DNA of 64,000 nucleotides, taken from assembly GCF_027912455.1 (NCBI RefSeq), contig NZ_CP115446.1, positions 2,906,532 to 2,970,531 on the forward strand, read 5' to 3'. Shown here piece by piece: positions 37,874 through 48,439 of this stretch. The notes beneath the pieces are model-generated. The model saw nothing but the letters and a program-made list of their open reading frames with translations. It was not told the DNA's origin and made no database searches. Every line of letters begins with the position of its first letter. The stretch's first letter is position 1. The translations under genes and the position numbers were made by a program. This stretch comes from Aurantiacibacter sp. MUD61 (GTDB lineage: Bacteria > Pseudomonadota > Alphaproteobacteria > Sphingomonadales > Sphingomonadaceae).

Positions 37874-39118
37874 ATGGCAACCGAAGTTAAAGTTCCGACA
37901 CTGGGTGAATCGGTCACCGAAGCCACCGTTGGCGAATTTCTGAAGCAGCCCGGCGATGCCGTGGCAGCCGACGAGCCGATCATGAGCCTCGAGACCGACA
38001 AGGTCGCAGTGGAGGCCCCTTCGCCCGTCGCGGGCGTGATCGAAAGCTTCAAGGTCGAAGTCGGTGACACCGTCGAAGTCGGCGCCGTGATTGCTGTCAT
38101 CGCCGAAGGTGCCGCGCCCGCCGCCACCAATGGCGAACAGGCTGGCCGCGCCAAGCAAGAGCGTGAAGAGGGAAACGAGAAGCGCGACAATGGTGGCAAC
38201 GCCTCTTCCGATGATGGCTCCGTCACCATGTCCCCTGCCGTGCGCCGTGCGGTGATCGAACACGGTGTCGATCCCACCACCATCAAGGGCTCCGGCAAGG
38301 ATGGCCGCCTGACGAAGGAAGACGTGGTCGCTGCGGCCAAGGCCAAGGGCAGCGATAGTGGCGCGTCCACTTCTACCGAAGCTCCGGCTGCGGCGCCGGC
38401 TCCATCCGCCAGGGGTGAGCGCCGCGAAGAACGCGTCAAGATGACGCGCATGCGCCAGACCATCGCCAAGCGTCTGAAAGGCGCGCAGGAAGAGGCGGCG
38501 CTGCTCACCACCTTCAACGATTGCGACATGACTGCCGTGATCGAAGCGCGCGAAGCCTACAAGGAAGTCTTCGCCAAGAAGCACGGTATCAAACTCGGCT
38601 TCATGAGCTTCTTCGCCAAGGCTGCGGCGCTGGCGCTGAAGGATGTTCCCGCGGTGAATGCGCAGATCGACGGCGATGAAATCGTCTATCACGACTATGT
38701 CGACCTGTCGGTTGCCGTCAGCGCGCCGAACGGTCTCGTTGTGCCGGTGGTGCGCAGCATCGACCAGATGAGCTTTGCCGAAATCGAACTCGCCATCGCC
38801 GATTACGGCAAGCGCGCCAAGGAAGGCTCGCTCAAGATGGAAGACATGCAGGGCGGCACGTTCACCATTTCCAATGGCGGCGTTTTCGGATCGCTGATGT
38901 CGACTCCGATCATCAATCCGCCGCAGAGCGCCGTGCTGGGTCTCCACCGCATCGAAGATCGCCCGGTGGCCGTGAATGGCGAAGTCGTCATCCGCCCGAT
39001 GATGTACCTCGCCCTGTCATACGACCACCGCATTATCGACGGGCGCGAAGCTGTGACCGCGCTGAAAATCATGAAAGAGGCAATCGAAGATCCCATGCGG
39101 ATGCTGATTGATCTTTGA
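37874..39118 (+). CDS. sucB: Dihydrolipoyllysine-residue succinyltransferase (OGDH E2)
   Basis: 414 residues. The lipoyl domain (1-76) carries the modified lysine in [10 protein letters not shown], followed by a charged Ala/Pro linker, an E3-binding segment [22 protein letters not shown] (split by conserved Gly) and a trimer-forming catalytic domain with [15 protein letters not shown] and the active His-Asp pair in [12 protein letters not shown]. It passes the succinyl group to CoA. Between sucA and lpdA in the operon, with short gaps of 24 and 10 bases. Confidence 0.96.
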   Translation: MATEVKVPTLGESVTEATVGEFLKQPGDAVAADEPIMSLETDKVAVEAPSPVAGVIESFKVEVGDTVEVGAVIAVIAEGAAPAATNGEQAGRAKQEREEGNEKRDNGGNASSDDGSVTMSPAVRRAVIEHGVDPTTIKGSGKDGRLTKEDVVAAAKAKGSDSGASTSTEAPAAAPAPSARGERREERVKMTRMRQTIAKRLKGAQEEAALLTTFNDCDMTAVIEAREAYKEVFAKKHGIKLGFMSFFAKAAALALKDVPAVNAQIDGDEIVYHDYVDLSVAVSAPNGLVVPVVRSIDQMSFAEIELAIADYGKRAKEGSLKMEDMQGGTFTISNGGVFGSLMSTPIINPPQSAVLGLHRIEDRPVAVNGEVVIRPMMYLALSYDHRIIDGREAVTALKIMKEAIEDPMRMLIDL

Positions 39119-39128
39119 GGAAAGACTG

Positions 39129-40540
<1,412 letters not shown>

Positions 40541-40541
<1 letters not shown>

Positions 40542-41371
40542 TGCCGCTGCTGCGGCCCCTGTTGCGGGATCGCCTCCCTGCCCTCGCGGCATTGGCGATA
40601 CCCGTTGTGGTGGGTGCAGCATGGATGACACTGGCCGGAGCGCCCGCGCATTACGCGCTGACCAATCTCGGCGTATTGGCGATAATGCTGGTGTGGGTTG
40701 CGATAGGCCGCGGCCCGCATACTTCGCTCAGCCGCCATATGCTTCTCGCTGCGTTGCTGGTGATCCTTGTCAGCCCCATCTGGGTGGGTCCGGAGATGAC
40801 ATCGGTGACCGGAGACCGCGTCGCCCGATGGTTCCCGCTCGGCTCGCTCAATCTGCATACCGGAATGATCGCCGCACCGCCCCTTGCAGTGCTGGCCGCG
40901 CGGCATCGTTATGGGGCCGCCTTCCTGCTGCTTGGCGTGGTCGCCGCTTTCCTGCAGCCCGATGCGGCGACCGGCTTCGCGCTTACCATCGCTGCGGTAG
41001 GCATCCATCACGTCAAGCGTGACTGGAAATATGCCGTCGCGGCAATCCTCGGCTTCCTTGCGTCGATCCAGATGACGCTGCGCGGTGAATTGCCCCCGCA
41101 ACCCTTCGTGGAGCGCGTACTGGTCGATTCAGCGAGCGAGAATATCCTTGCAGCGATTGCGCTGGGCGCGGCGCTTCTGGCGGCGTTCCTCATCATGCTC
41201 TTTGCCCTCCCCCTGTCGCGGGAAAAGCGCTTCGCCATCGGCGGCACGCTGTTCGGCTTTTCCATGATCGCGATCATGTCGAATTACCCCTCTCCGCTGA
41301 TAGGATACGGTGCAGCGCCAATCATCGGTTTCGGCCTGGCGCTGGGCCTGAAGCGCATTCCAAAACGCTGA
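40541..41371 (+). CDS. Multi-pass membrane protein, unknown function
   Basis: 276 residues with about nine hydrophobic helices and short loops (PALAALAIPVVVGAAWMTLAG; ILAAIALGAALLAAFLIMLFAL). A conserved-looking MTSVTGDRVARWFPLGSLNLHTGMIAAP loop joins two helices. I do not recognise the family. The start overlaps the lpdA stop (TGATG), so it is read with the TCA operon; whether it relates to the cycle is not clear. Confidence 0.6.
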
Positions 41372-41402
41372 GAAAGCCAAGTAAAGCTCCAAGGAAACAC
41401 TC

Positions 41403-41828
41403 ATGACCCTTTCGCCCTTCCATCTCGCCTTCCCCGTGCATGACCTGATCGCCGCGCGCGAGTTCTGGGGAGAGATCATGGGCTGCGCCGAAGGCCGCAG
41501 TTCCGACGATTGGATCGATTTCGATTTCTACGGGCACCAGATCGTCGCCCATCAGGCCCCTTCAATCGTTGCGAAAGCAGGGCACGGCAGCAATCCGGTG
41601 GACGGCCACGACGTGCCTGTGCCGCATTTCGGCATCGTGCTCGGCATGGAAGAGTGGCAGGAACTGGCGGACCGGCTGACGGCGGCGGGCGTGGAATTCG
41701 AAATCGAGCCGCACATCCGGTTCAAGGGCCAGCCCGGTGAGCAGGCGACGATGTTTTTCCGCGATCCCAGCGGCAATGCGATCGAGATGAAGGCGTTCGC
41801 AGATCGCAGTCAGCTTTTCGCCACCTGA
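41403..41828 (+). CDS. VOC-superfamily protein (glyoxalase/dioxygenase-like)
   Basis: 141 residues in two beta-alpha-beta-beta-beta halves. Motifs are [17 protein letters not shown] with the first metal-type His, [22 protein letters not shown] and the closing [15 protein letters not shown] with the terminal Glu ligand. The family includes glyoxalase I, dioxygenases and fosfomycin-modifying enzymes; no one can be chosen. It follows the membrane protein by 31 bases, so it may be the last gene of the operon. Confidence 0.85.
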   Translation: MTLSPFHLAFPVHDLIAAREFWGEIMGCAEGRSSDDWIDFDFYGHQIVAHQAPSIVAKAGHGSNPVDGHDVPVPHFGIVLGMEEWQELADRLTAAGVEFEIEPHIRFKGQPGEQATMFFRDPSGNAIEMKAFADRSQLFAT

Positions 41829-41899
41829 CCGGTTTACACCAAGTCGCCTCCAACCTACGCGTATTGCCGACTTAATACACCGGTTCGGGAGACACCATC

Positions 41900-43060
41900 T
41901 TGTTGAAATTCATCGCACCTCTCGCACTCCTGGCGACGACTGCCTGCTCGCATGTCGAGGACAGCGCAGCCATCACCTCATCCGCAGAGCCGCCCGCACA
42001 TGTCGATGCCCTGGCACGCGAGCTTGTCGTTCAGGAGAATATCGGCGGTATCGGGCTGGCCCGCATCGAAGGCGGCGAAGTGATCTGGACCGGTTATTAC
42101 GGCGAAGAGCGAGCCGGTGAGCCAGTCGGGCCCGAGACGGCCTTCAATGTAGCCTCCGTCGCCAAGGTTCTGATTGCGGAGACGGTCCTGCGGCTTGTCG
42201 ATCGCGGCGCAATGTCGCTCGACGATCCGATCCATGAATTTTACCGCCATCCCGATCTGGCTGACGATCCGCGCTACAGCCAGCTGACCCCGCGCCTCAT
42301 CCTGTCGCACCAGGCAGGGCTGCTCAACTGGCCATACTCCTACGAAGACGGTCGCCTGGCATTCATCGACGAGCCGGGCAATGGGGAGGTGCATTATTCG
42401 GGCGCCGCAATCCAGATGCTGGCGCGCTATCTGGAAGCCCGCTTCGAAGCCCCTTACCCCGAAATTGTCGATCGCGAATTGCTTGATCCGCTCGGCATTA
42501 CGGGAATCGCACCGACGCGCGAGGCGTGGCTGGAGGGGCGCGTTTCCGATCCGGTGGATGGCGAAGGCCGGACGTGGGTGCCCTTCACCAATGACCCGTC
42601 AGGCGCGATGATCGAAGTTGGAGCGGTAAACGCCGCCGACAATGCCTACGCGACGGTGCCCGCTTTCGCGCAGTTTCTGGTCGCTATGCTCGATGGTGGC
42701 GGTCTCTCCGCGGAGCTCCAGCTTGAGCGTCAGCGCTTCCTGTCGAGCTCGGACAGCGAGCTCGGCTATGTCTGTGTCGCGGAAGCCGACGCGTGTCCGG
42801 AACCGCTCGGCTATGCGTTGGGCTGGGGGCTATTCGGAGAGCCGGGTCGCACTGTCCTAAACCATGGCGGCAATGATTTTGCCGAGCATGCGCAGGTTTG
42901 GTTCATCCCGGAAACGGACGAAGGCTTCGTCATGTTCGTCAATGGCGGCTCCGCCTTTGCAGACGGGCTGCGGATCGTCGAGGCAGTGGACCCGGACCTG
43001 CGCATGGCCAAGCATTACCGCGCCCTCTTCGATATGATGGCTGCGCAACAAGGCGAATAA
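41900..43060 (+). CDS. Serine hydrolase, beta-lactamase class C/esterase family, lipoprotein
   Basis: 386 residues starting TTG (41900 or 41903) behind CGGGAG. The lipobox ALLATTACS marks a lipoprotein. The fold is of the class C beta-lactamase/penicillin-binding type: FNVASVAKVLIAE holds the SxxK nucleophile (Ser about residue 88) and SHQAGLLNWPYSY sits where the YxN loop would be, with LNHGGNDF near the end as the third motif. It could be an esterase, a D-aminopeptidase or a PBP4B-like enzyme. Distinct from the second such gene at 48440. Confidence 0.85.
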   Translation: MLKFIAPLALLATTACSHVEDSAAITSSAEPPAHVDALARELVVQENIGGIGLARIEGGEVIWTGYYGEERAGEPVGPETAFNVASVAKVLIAETVLRLVDRGAMSLDDPIHEFYRHPDLADDPRYSQLTPRLILSHQAGLLNWPYSYEDGRLAFIDEPGNGEVHYSGAAIQMLARYLEARFEAPYPEIVDRELLDPLGITGIAPTREAWLEGRVSDPVDGEGRTWVPFTNDPSGAMIEVGAVNAADNAYATVPAFAQFLVAMLDGGGLSAELQLERQRFLSSSDSELGYVCVAEADACPEPLGYALGWGLFGEPGRTVLNHGGNDFAEHAQVWFIPETDEGFVMFVNGGSAFADGLRIVEAVDPDLRMAKHYRALFDMMAAQQGE

Positions 43061-43121
43061 TCCGCAAAATTGCAGCGCGGCGGGGCTGGCAGACACAGCG
43101 CCGCCGCGTTAGCAGTGCCTC

Positions 43122-43850
43122 ATGGCTCAGCAGAAAATGATGCGATTGTTCGCCAAGTGGCACATCTGGCTTGGATGGCTGGTCGGCGTGCCGATCCTGA
43201 TGTGGACGGTGACCGGCCTCGTCATGGTGATTAATCCGATCGAGGAAGTTCGCGGCACGCATTTGCGCAAGCCCGTACTGGAAGAGCCGCTGCTGCCTGC
43301 CGGCAACCCGGCCCCCATCGCCTTCCCCACGGATGACATTCCGCGGTATCGTGAAATGCGGGTTGAGATGCAGGACGGGCGGCCCGTGTGGCTGCTGACC
43401 GATGCAGATGGGAATCTGGAACGCGTGCCAGCCGATATGACCGGAGAACCGCTGCCGGTAATCGACGAAGCCTACATCCGCGATGCCGCCGCGCGGCTGA
43501 TCGTGGGAGGCGAAAACCCCGTTGCCGTCGAACAATTCTCGGCCGAAGAGTCACCTTTCGATTTTCGCCGTCCCATCCCGTCCTGGCGGGTGACGCTGGA
43601 GGATGGCGCGCATATCTATTTCGACGCGCGAACCGGCCAGATCGCGGCGGTACGAACACGCTTCTGGCGGGTCTTCGACTTCATGTGGGGCCTGCACATC
43701 ATGGATCTGCAAACGCGCGATCTGACGGAGCAGAGCACATTCAATCACACGATGCTGGTGCTGTTTGCCGGACTGTCCGTCCTCGGATCCCTGATTGGCT
43801 GCACGCTGATGTTCCGTCGGCGCAAGGCGCGGGTGAAGGTGCCCAAGTGA
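43122..43850 (+). CDS. PepSY-domain membrane protein
   Basis: 242 residues. An N-terminal helix (HIWLGWLVGVPILMWTVTGLVMVI) begins FAKWHIWLGWLVG, a pattern shared with PepSY/iron-uptake-linked membrane proteins; the middle is extracytoplasmic with FDARTGQIAAVRTRFWRVFDFMWGLHIMD, and a C-terminal helix (TMLVLFAGLSVLGSLIGC) ends in RRRKARVK. Such proteins may help ferric reduction or siderophore handling. Its stop overlaps the GTG of the next gene (GTGA). Confidence 0.8.
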   Translation: MAQQKMMRLFAKWHIWLGWLVGVPILMWTVTGLVMVINPIEEVRGTHLRKPVLEEPLLPAGNPAPIAFPTDDIPRYREMRVEMQDGRPVWLLTDADGNLERVPADMTGEPLPVIDEAYIRDAAARLIVGGENPVAVEQFSAEESPFDFRRPIPSWRVTLEDGAHIYFDARTGQIAAVRTRFWRVFDFMWGLHIMDLQTRDLTEQSTFNHTMLVLFAGLSVLGSLIGCTLMFRRRKARVKVPK

Positions 43851-44476
43851 CCACGGTCGAAGTCATTCCGCCGGTCCTGCCCGCGTTCCTCGACCTGGGC
43901 GGTACGGCAGTCTTCGCCCTCTCCGGCGCGCTGCTGGCAGCGCGGCTCAAGCAAACTTTCGTCACCTGCGCCTTTTTCGCGTTGCTTACAGGTGTTGGCG
44001 GAGGATCGGTGCGCGATGCGCTTCTCGGCGTGCCGGCATTCTGGCTGCGCGATTTCTGGGTGCTGCCGGTGATCCTTGGCGCGGCGCTGATCGCATGGTT
44101 CATCCCGCGCAAATGGTGGGAGGGCCGCTGGCTCGAATGGGCGGACGCATTGGGTCTCGCCGTGTTCTGCACGCTGGGCACGGCCAAGGCGCTGGCTTTC
44201 GACGTTGCGCCTCTCGCTGCCATCGTGCTGGGCATTGTGACCGGCTGCGTCGGCGGGATCATTCGCGATGTTATCGCTGGCGTACCCTCGATCATCATGC
44301 GGCCGGAGCTTTACGTCACCGCCGCAGCGCTCGCCGCTGCATCCTGCGCGGTGATGATCTTGCTGGGCGTGCCCCAGACACTTTCCATGGCGGTGGCAGC
44401 GCTGGCAGGGTTTGCCCTGCGCGGCGCGGCGCTCATCTGGTCTATCGAATTGCCGAGCTACTCACGCGAGGTGTGA
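43847..44476 (+). CDS. TRIC-type/UPF0126 membrane protein (YadS-like)
   Basis: 209 residues with seven hydrophobic helices in two related halves: GGTAVFALSGALLAARLK with GGGSVRDALLGVPAFWLRD, then DALGLAVFCTLGTAKAL with GGIIRDVIAGVPSIIMRPELY. The GGG/S-x-x-RD motif is the mark of prokaryotic TRIC channels and the older UPF0126 family, which carry monovalent cations or glycine-related solutes. Start GTG 43847 overlaps the PepSY stop. It is convergent with the gene at 44484, with seven bases between stops. Confidence 0.9.
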   Translation: MTTVEVIPPVLPAFLDLGGTAVFALSGALLAARLKQTFVTCAFFALLTGVGGGSVRDALLGVPAFWLRDFWVLPVILGAALIAWFIPRKWWEGRWLEWADALGLAVFCTLGTAKALAFDVAPLAAIVLGIVTGCVGGIIRDVIAGVPSIIMRPELYVTAAALAAASCAVMILLGVPQTLSMAVAALAGFALRGAALIWSIELPSYSREV

Positions 44477-44483
44477 GGCGCGC

Positions 44484-45269
44484 TTAGTCGAGATCGGCGT
44501 CGATCTCGCCGGAGTCAGGCGCATTGCCATAGCCTTCCTCGCCGGGGAGCGGACCCCCCGGATAGTCCGGCTGCGGGGCGCTTGTCTGCGCATCGGAAGC
44601 ATCGGCGCTGCGATAGGTGTAAGCGCCATCGCCAGGCGTACGCGTATTGGCACGGGCCCGGGCGTAAGCTCCATCATCCCATTGGTCGCCCGCAGAGTAA
44701 TCGCCGACGGGGTAATTGCTCGCACCGAAATCGATGTTGCGGATGCGCCCGTCATTGTCGATCCAGCAGTTCCAGTTCCCGCCTGCTTCAAGCGTACCTG
44801 AGACATGCCAGCCATCCGACCGACGAGAGGCGTCACGCACATCGCTGACACGATCGCGCCCGCGCTCGACCTGCTCGACACACATATCAGCTGCGCGTTC
44901 GATGCCGCCGCTTTCGTAGCGATCCCCGCGATAATCGCGATTGTCATAGTCGCGGTCGCGATACCGCTCACGCTCCCGATTGCGATCGCGGCGGTCATCG
45001 TCGCCGTCGAACACGCCCGCGACAGCGGCGATCGTGCCCAGCACCAACACGCCCGCAATCACATCGCCTGCATCCACGCGGTTGCGGTGGCGGCGATCAT
45101 AGCGGCGCCAGCGGTGGTGGTGGTTCTGCTCTGCGGCAGCACCGGTTTCGATCTGCGCGGCATTTCCTGAAGGCATCGGCAGCTTGACAGCAGCCGCTGG
45201 GGTTGCGCCGAGCGATATGGCTGCGGCTATCGCAGCGGTGGAAGCGAATTTCGAATGTTTGAAGGTCAT
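44484..45269 (-). CDS. Secreted Arg/Asp/Tyr-rich protein, paralogue 1
   Basis: 261 residues. A signal peptide (AAIAAAISLGATPAAA) precedes a His/Arg-rich stretch, a hydrophobic segment DVIAGVLVLGTIAAVAG, then repeated RYRDRDYDNRDYRGD-type motifs and a C-terminal domain with AADMCVEQVERG and GNWNCWIDNDGRIRNIDFG. The tail is Asp/Pro/Gly-rich. Its neighbour at 45365 has the same order of parts, so these are tandem copies. No family name is known to me; an RcnB-like extracytoplasmic role is one possibility. Confidence 0.6.
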   Translation of the reverse strand: MTFKHSKFASTAAIAAAISLGATPAAAVKLPMPSGNAAQIETGAAAEQNHHHRWRRYDRRHRNRVDAGDVIAGVLVLGTIAAVAGVFDGDDDRRDRNRERERYRDRDYDNRDYRGDRYESGGIERAADMCVEQVERGRDRVSDVRDASRRSDGWHVSGTLEAGGNWNCWIDNDGRIRNIDFGASNYPVGDYSAGDQWDDGAYARARANTRTPGDGAYTYRSADASDAQTSAPQPDYPGGPLPGEEGYGNAPDSGEIDADLD

Positions 45270-45364
45270 GGTGAACCTACCCCTGTTTCAGTCTTGCGGA
45301 CATGGCTAGGCGGCCCAGGCTGACATCAGCCTGAACCGCCTTACTTTGGTGGGCTATGCCGGGC

Positions 45365-45958
45365 TCAAAGGCCGCGGATGCCACTGAAGTCGATGTCTAC
45401 GACACGGCCCCGGCGGTATTCACATTCGAACCGGCCCGTATCCCAGCCGTTGTTGCGATAGCCACGGCGATAGTCGCGATAGCGTCCGCCGCGATATTCC
45501 TGAACGGCGATACGGCCTTCGATTTCGTAACCGCGACGTTCACGGTCGACATCGCGAATTTCGTAAACTTCGGCACGCGAACCGGTGTAACGCTGGGCAG
45601 TGCGTTCTGCTGCGCGGACACACTGCTCAACAGCGCGGCGGCTCGAACGCGGGCCATAGCCGTCATAGCCATTGCGATAGCGGCGATCGCGATGGCGGTA
45701 GTCGCCGCGATAGTCACGGTCGCGGTAGCGGCGGTCACGATAATCGTAGCGATCGTCATCGTCGCCCGAAGCAATAATGGCGGCAAGGCCACCCAGGATC
45801 ACCGCACCGGCAATGACTTCACCGGCAGAAATGCCGTCATCGTCACGGTCGCGATAGCGGTCCTGCGCATTGGCGGGAGCGGCCGCAGAAACTGCCATCG
45901 CGCCAGCCGCGACGGTTGCAAGCGTTCCTTTGGCCAGGGCTTTGGTCAGGGTCTTCAT
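45365..45958 (-). CDS. Secreted Arg/Asp/Tyr-rich protein, paralogue 2
   Basis: 197 residues. A signal peptide (ATVAAGAMAVSAAAPANAQ) is followed by the hydrophobic GEVIAGAVILGGLAAIIASG, the RYRDRDYRGDYRHRDRRYRN repeats and a C-terminal domain with VEQCVRAAERTAQRYTGSRAE and FECEYRRGRVVDIDFSGI. It is a paralogue of the protein at 44484 in layout and spacing of its two cysteines. A separate upstream region of about 100 bases suggests its own promoter. Function unknown. Confidence 0.65.
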   Translation of the reverse strand: MKTLTKALAKGTLATVAAGAMAVSAAAPANAQDRYRDRDDDGISAGEVIAGAVILGGLAAIIASGDDDDRYDYRDRRYRDRDYRGDYRHRDRRYRNGYDGYGPRSSRRAVEQCVRAAERTAQRYTGSRAEVYEIRDVDRERRGYEIEGRIAVQEYRGGRYRDYRRGYRNNGWDTGRFECEYRRGRVVDIDFSGIRGL

Positions 45959-46067
45959 GTGGTCGTCTCCTTAATTCATCGACGGGATTTCCCCGTCTGT
46001 GATTAAGGTTATAGGCGATTCGCCCTGTGGCCTTACTGAACTCCCGTGTTAGCCAATGTTCAGGAAA

Positions 46068-48233
46068 CTAGTCGCTTTCCTGAACAGTCTCATCCTGCGG
46101 ATTGAGCCCTGTCCAATAGGCAAGGAATGCTGCAATATCAGATGCTTCCTCGATGGCCTTATCGGTCGGTTTGCCCGAACCATGGCCCGCACGGGTCTCG
46201 ATACGGATCAATTGCGGGCGCTCGCCGAGGTTCTCTGCCTGCAAGGCTGCGGTGTATTTGAACGAGTGGCCAGGCACCACACGGTCATCGGTATCAGCCG
46301 TCGTCACCAGCAGCGCCGGATAGTCCGTATCGGGCTGGATGTTGTGATAGGGCGAATAGGCCCGCAGGATGCGCCAGTCTTCCTCGCGGTCGGGATAGCC
46401 ATAGTCGTCTACCCAATAGCGGCCAGCAGTGAACTGGTCGAAGCGCAGCATGTCCATCACGCCCACCGCAGCATTCCCGGCAGCGAAAAGGTCCGGACGC
46501 TGGTTCGCAACCGCGCCCACCAACAGACCGCCGTTGGAGCCGCCCTGAATGGCAAGGCCATCTTCCGGCGTGACACCTTCGGAAATCAGGAATTCGCCCG
46601 CAGAGATGAAATCATCGAACACGTTCTGCTTGTTCGCGCGGCGACCGCCATCGTGCCATGCGCGGCCATATTCGCCGCCGCCACGGATATTCGCCATCAC
46701 GAACGCGCCGCCTGCCTCAACCCATGCAAGGCGCGAAGGTGAGAAACCGGGCGTGAGCGAAATGTCGAAGCCGCCATAGCCATATAGCAACGTCGGCACT
46801 GCTTCCCCGCTGGCAGCCACATCGGCGCGGCGCACGATGAACATCGGCACGCGCGTGCCGTCGAGGCTTTCGTAGAAGCGCTGCTCGACGACAAAGTCTT
46901 CCGGATCGAAGCCGACTTCCGGCGCGGCGAAGATGGTGTTTTCACCAGTCGCCACATCATAGCGGTAAATCGTGCCGGGACGATTGAAGCTGGAGAAGCT
47001 GTAGAAGGTCTCATTGCTGTCGGCGTTGCCACCGAAGCCGCCTGCGCTGCCGAGGCCTGCAAATTCGATCTCGCGCACCAGTTCTCCCTCCAGCGTCATG
47101 ACGTATGCGCTGGAGCTCGCATCTTCGAGATATTCGACGACGAGGTGATCACCCACCATGCTCGCGCCTGCGATCGGCTGATCGCGTTCGGCAACGATCT
47201 CGGTCCAACCCGCCTGCGGATTGTCCATATCGATCGAGACGATGCGGTAGAGCGGCGCTTCGTGATTGGTGGTAAAATAGAGCGTGGAGCCGACATTGCC
47301 GATCTGGTCCCAGCTGTGATCAAACCCTTCGACCAGCGGGATGATCCGCCAGCCATCCTCGTCACGCGCATCGAGATCCACGAGGTTGACCTCATAGCGT
47401 GAGTCCGTGCCGGTGGAAGAGAGGATGGTCATCCAGCGGCCATCGTCGCTTGTGCCAGCAAAATTGTTCTGCTCGGGCGCATCCGGCGTCGCATAAACGA
47501 GTTGGTCTGCCGCCTGGTCGGTGCCGAGCGCGTGATAATAGACCGACTGATTGAGGTTGAGCGCTTGGAAATCCTCGCCTTCTTCTGGCTCCGGGAAGCG
47601 GGAATAGACGAAGCCTTCCTCACCCACCCAGCTAAGGCCGGAGAATTTCACCCAGCGGATTTCGCCGCCGATGTGCTCACCGGTCTCGACATCGAGCACG
47701 CGGACGATGCGCCAATCGCTGCCGCCATCCTGCACGCTGTAAAGCAACTTGGATCCATCGGGAGACGGCACCCAGCCTGCCAGAGCAGTCGCGCCATCAT
47801 CAGCCCATTCATTGGGATCGATCAGCACCCGGCGCTCCCCCGTGAGACCGTCCTGCACATAAAGCGGGGACTGGTTCTGCAGGCCGGAATTGCGGGTGTA
47901 GAAATAGCGGTCGCCGCGCGCCGTTGGAATGCCGAAGCGTTCGTAATCGAACAGCTCACCGATCCGCTCGGAAAACCACTCGCGCGCCGGGAGCAGTTCG
48001 AGATAGCTATCGGTCAGCGCATTCTGCCGCTCGACCCAATCGGCGACCTCTTCATTGTTGCGCACATCATCTTCAAGCCAGCGATAGGGATCGGCCACTT
48101 CCTCGCCAAAGATCGTCTCGACCACATCGCCCTGTCGGGTTTCGGGATATTCGCCCACGGTCAAATCCTGCGCGCTAGCGGCGGGGGCAATGATGGCGAT
48201 GGCCGCAGCAGCGGCGAAGAGATTGCGAGTCAT
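46068..48233 (-). CDS. Prolyl oligopeptidase (S9A)
   Basis: 721 residues with a signal peptide (FAAAAAIAIIAPAASAQ), so exported. The beta-propeller begins after DPYRWLEDD. The catalytic domain holds IQGGSNGGLLVGAVANQRPDLF with the serine, the Asp in TDDRVVPGHSFKY and the His in RAGHGSGKPTDKA. It cuts peptides after proline and accepts only small substrates. A single gene; its start is close to a family B repeat pair at 48321-48432. Confidence 0.95.
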   Translation of the reverse strand: MTRNLFAAAAAIAIIAPAASAQDLTVGEYPETRQGDVVETIFGEEVADPYRWLEDDVRNNEEVADWVERQNALTDSYLELLPAREWFSERIGELFDYERFGIPTARGDRYFYTRNSGLQNQSPLYVQDGLTGERRVLIDPNEWADDGATALAGWVPSPDGSKLLYSVQDGGSDWRIVRVLDVETGEHIGGEIRWVKFSGLSWVGEEGFVYSRFPEPEEGEDFQALNLNQSVYYHALGTDQAADQLVYATPDAPEQNNFAGTSDDGRWMTILSSTGTDSRYEVNLVDLDARDEDGWRIIPLVEGFDHSWDQIGNVGSTLYFTTNHEAPLYRIVSIDMDNPQAGWTEIVAERDQPIAGASMVGDHLVVEYLEDASSSAYVMTLEGELVREIEFAGLGSAGGFGGNADSNETFYSFSSFNRPGTIYRYDVATGENTIFAAPEVGFDPEDFVVEQRFYESLDGTRVPMFIVRRADVAASGEAVPTLLYGYGGFDISLTPGFSPSRLAWVEAGGAFVMANIRGGGEYGRAWHDGGRRANKQNVFDDFISAGEFLISEGVTPEDGLAIQGGSNGGLLVGAVANQRPDLFAAGNAAVGVMDMLRFDQFTAGRYWVDDYGYPDREEDWRILRAYSPYHNIQPDTDYPALLVTTADTDDRVVPGHSFKYTAALQAENLGERPQLIRIETRAGHGSGKPTDKAIEEASDIAAFLAYWTGLNPQDETVQESD

Positions 48234-48320
48234 AAAACCTCATGGGTAAGCGGGTTTCCGGTTGGCGATATAGTTGGTGATGAAACCGGTTGCGATCAAG
48301 GGATTTACCCCCTCCATCCG

Positions 48321-48432
48321 GTCACCCTGAGCTTGTCGAAGGGTTGCCCTTCTTTTCTCAAAGTCGATGCAAGAATGAAAAGCAATGGTTGGGCGATGCC
48401 CAGCTTCGCTTCCGACAAGCTCAGCATGAACG
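48321..48432. repeat. Family B inverted pair between two divergently spaced genes
   Basis: CCTGAGCTTGTCGAAGGGTT at 48327-48346 and its inverted partner ACAAGCTCAGCATGAACGG at 48414-48432 bracket about 70 bases in the intergenic space before the serine hydrolase stop at 48440. The layout matches the pair at 10594-10683. Confidence 0.75.
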
Positions 48433-48439
48433 GACTTTT

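Noticed and set aside
44484..45958. CRISPR-like repetition on the minus strand (CGxGAxCGxxAx pattern)
   Set aside because: The periodicity is from coding RYRDRDYR repeats in two proteins; there are no unique spacers between identical repeats.
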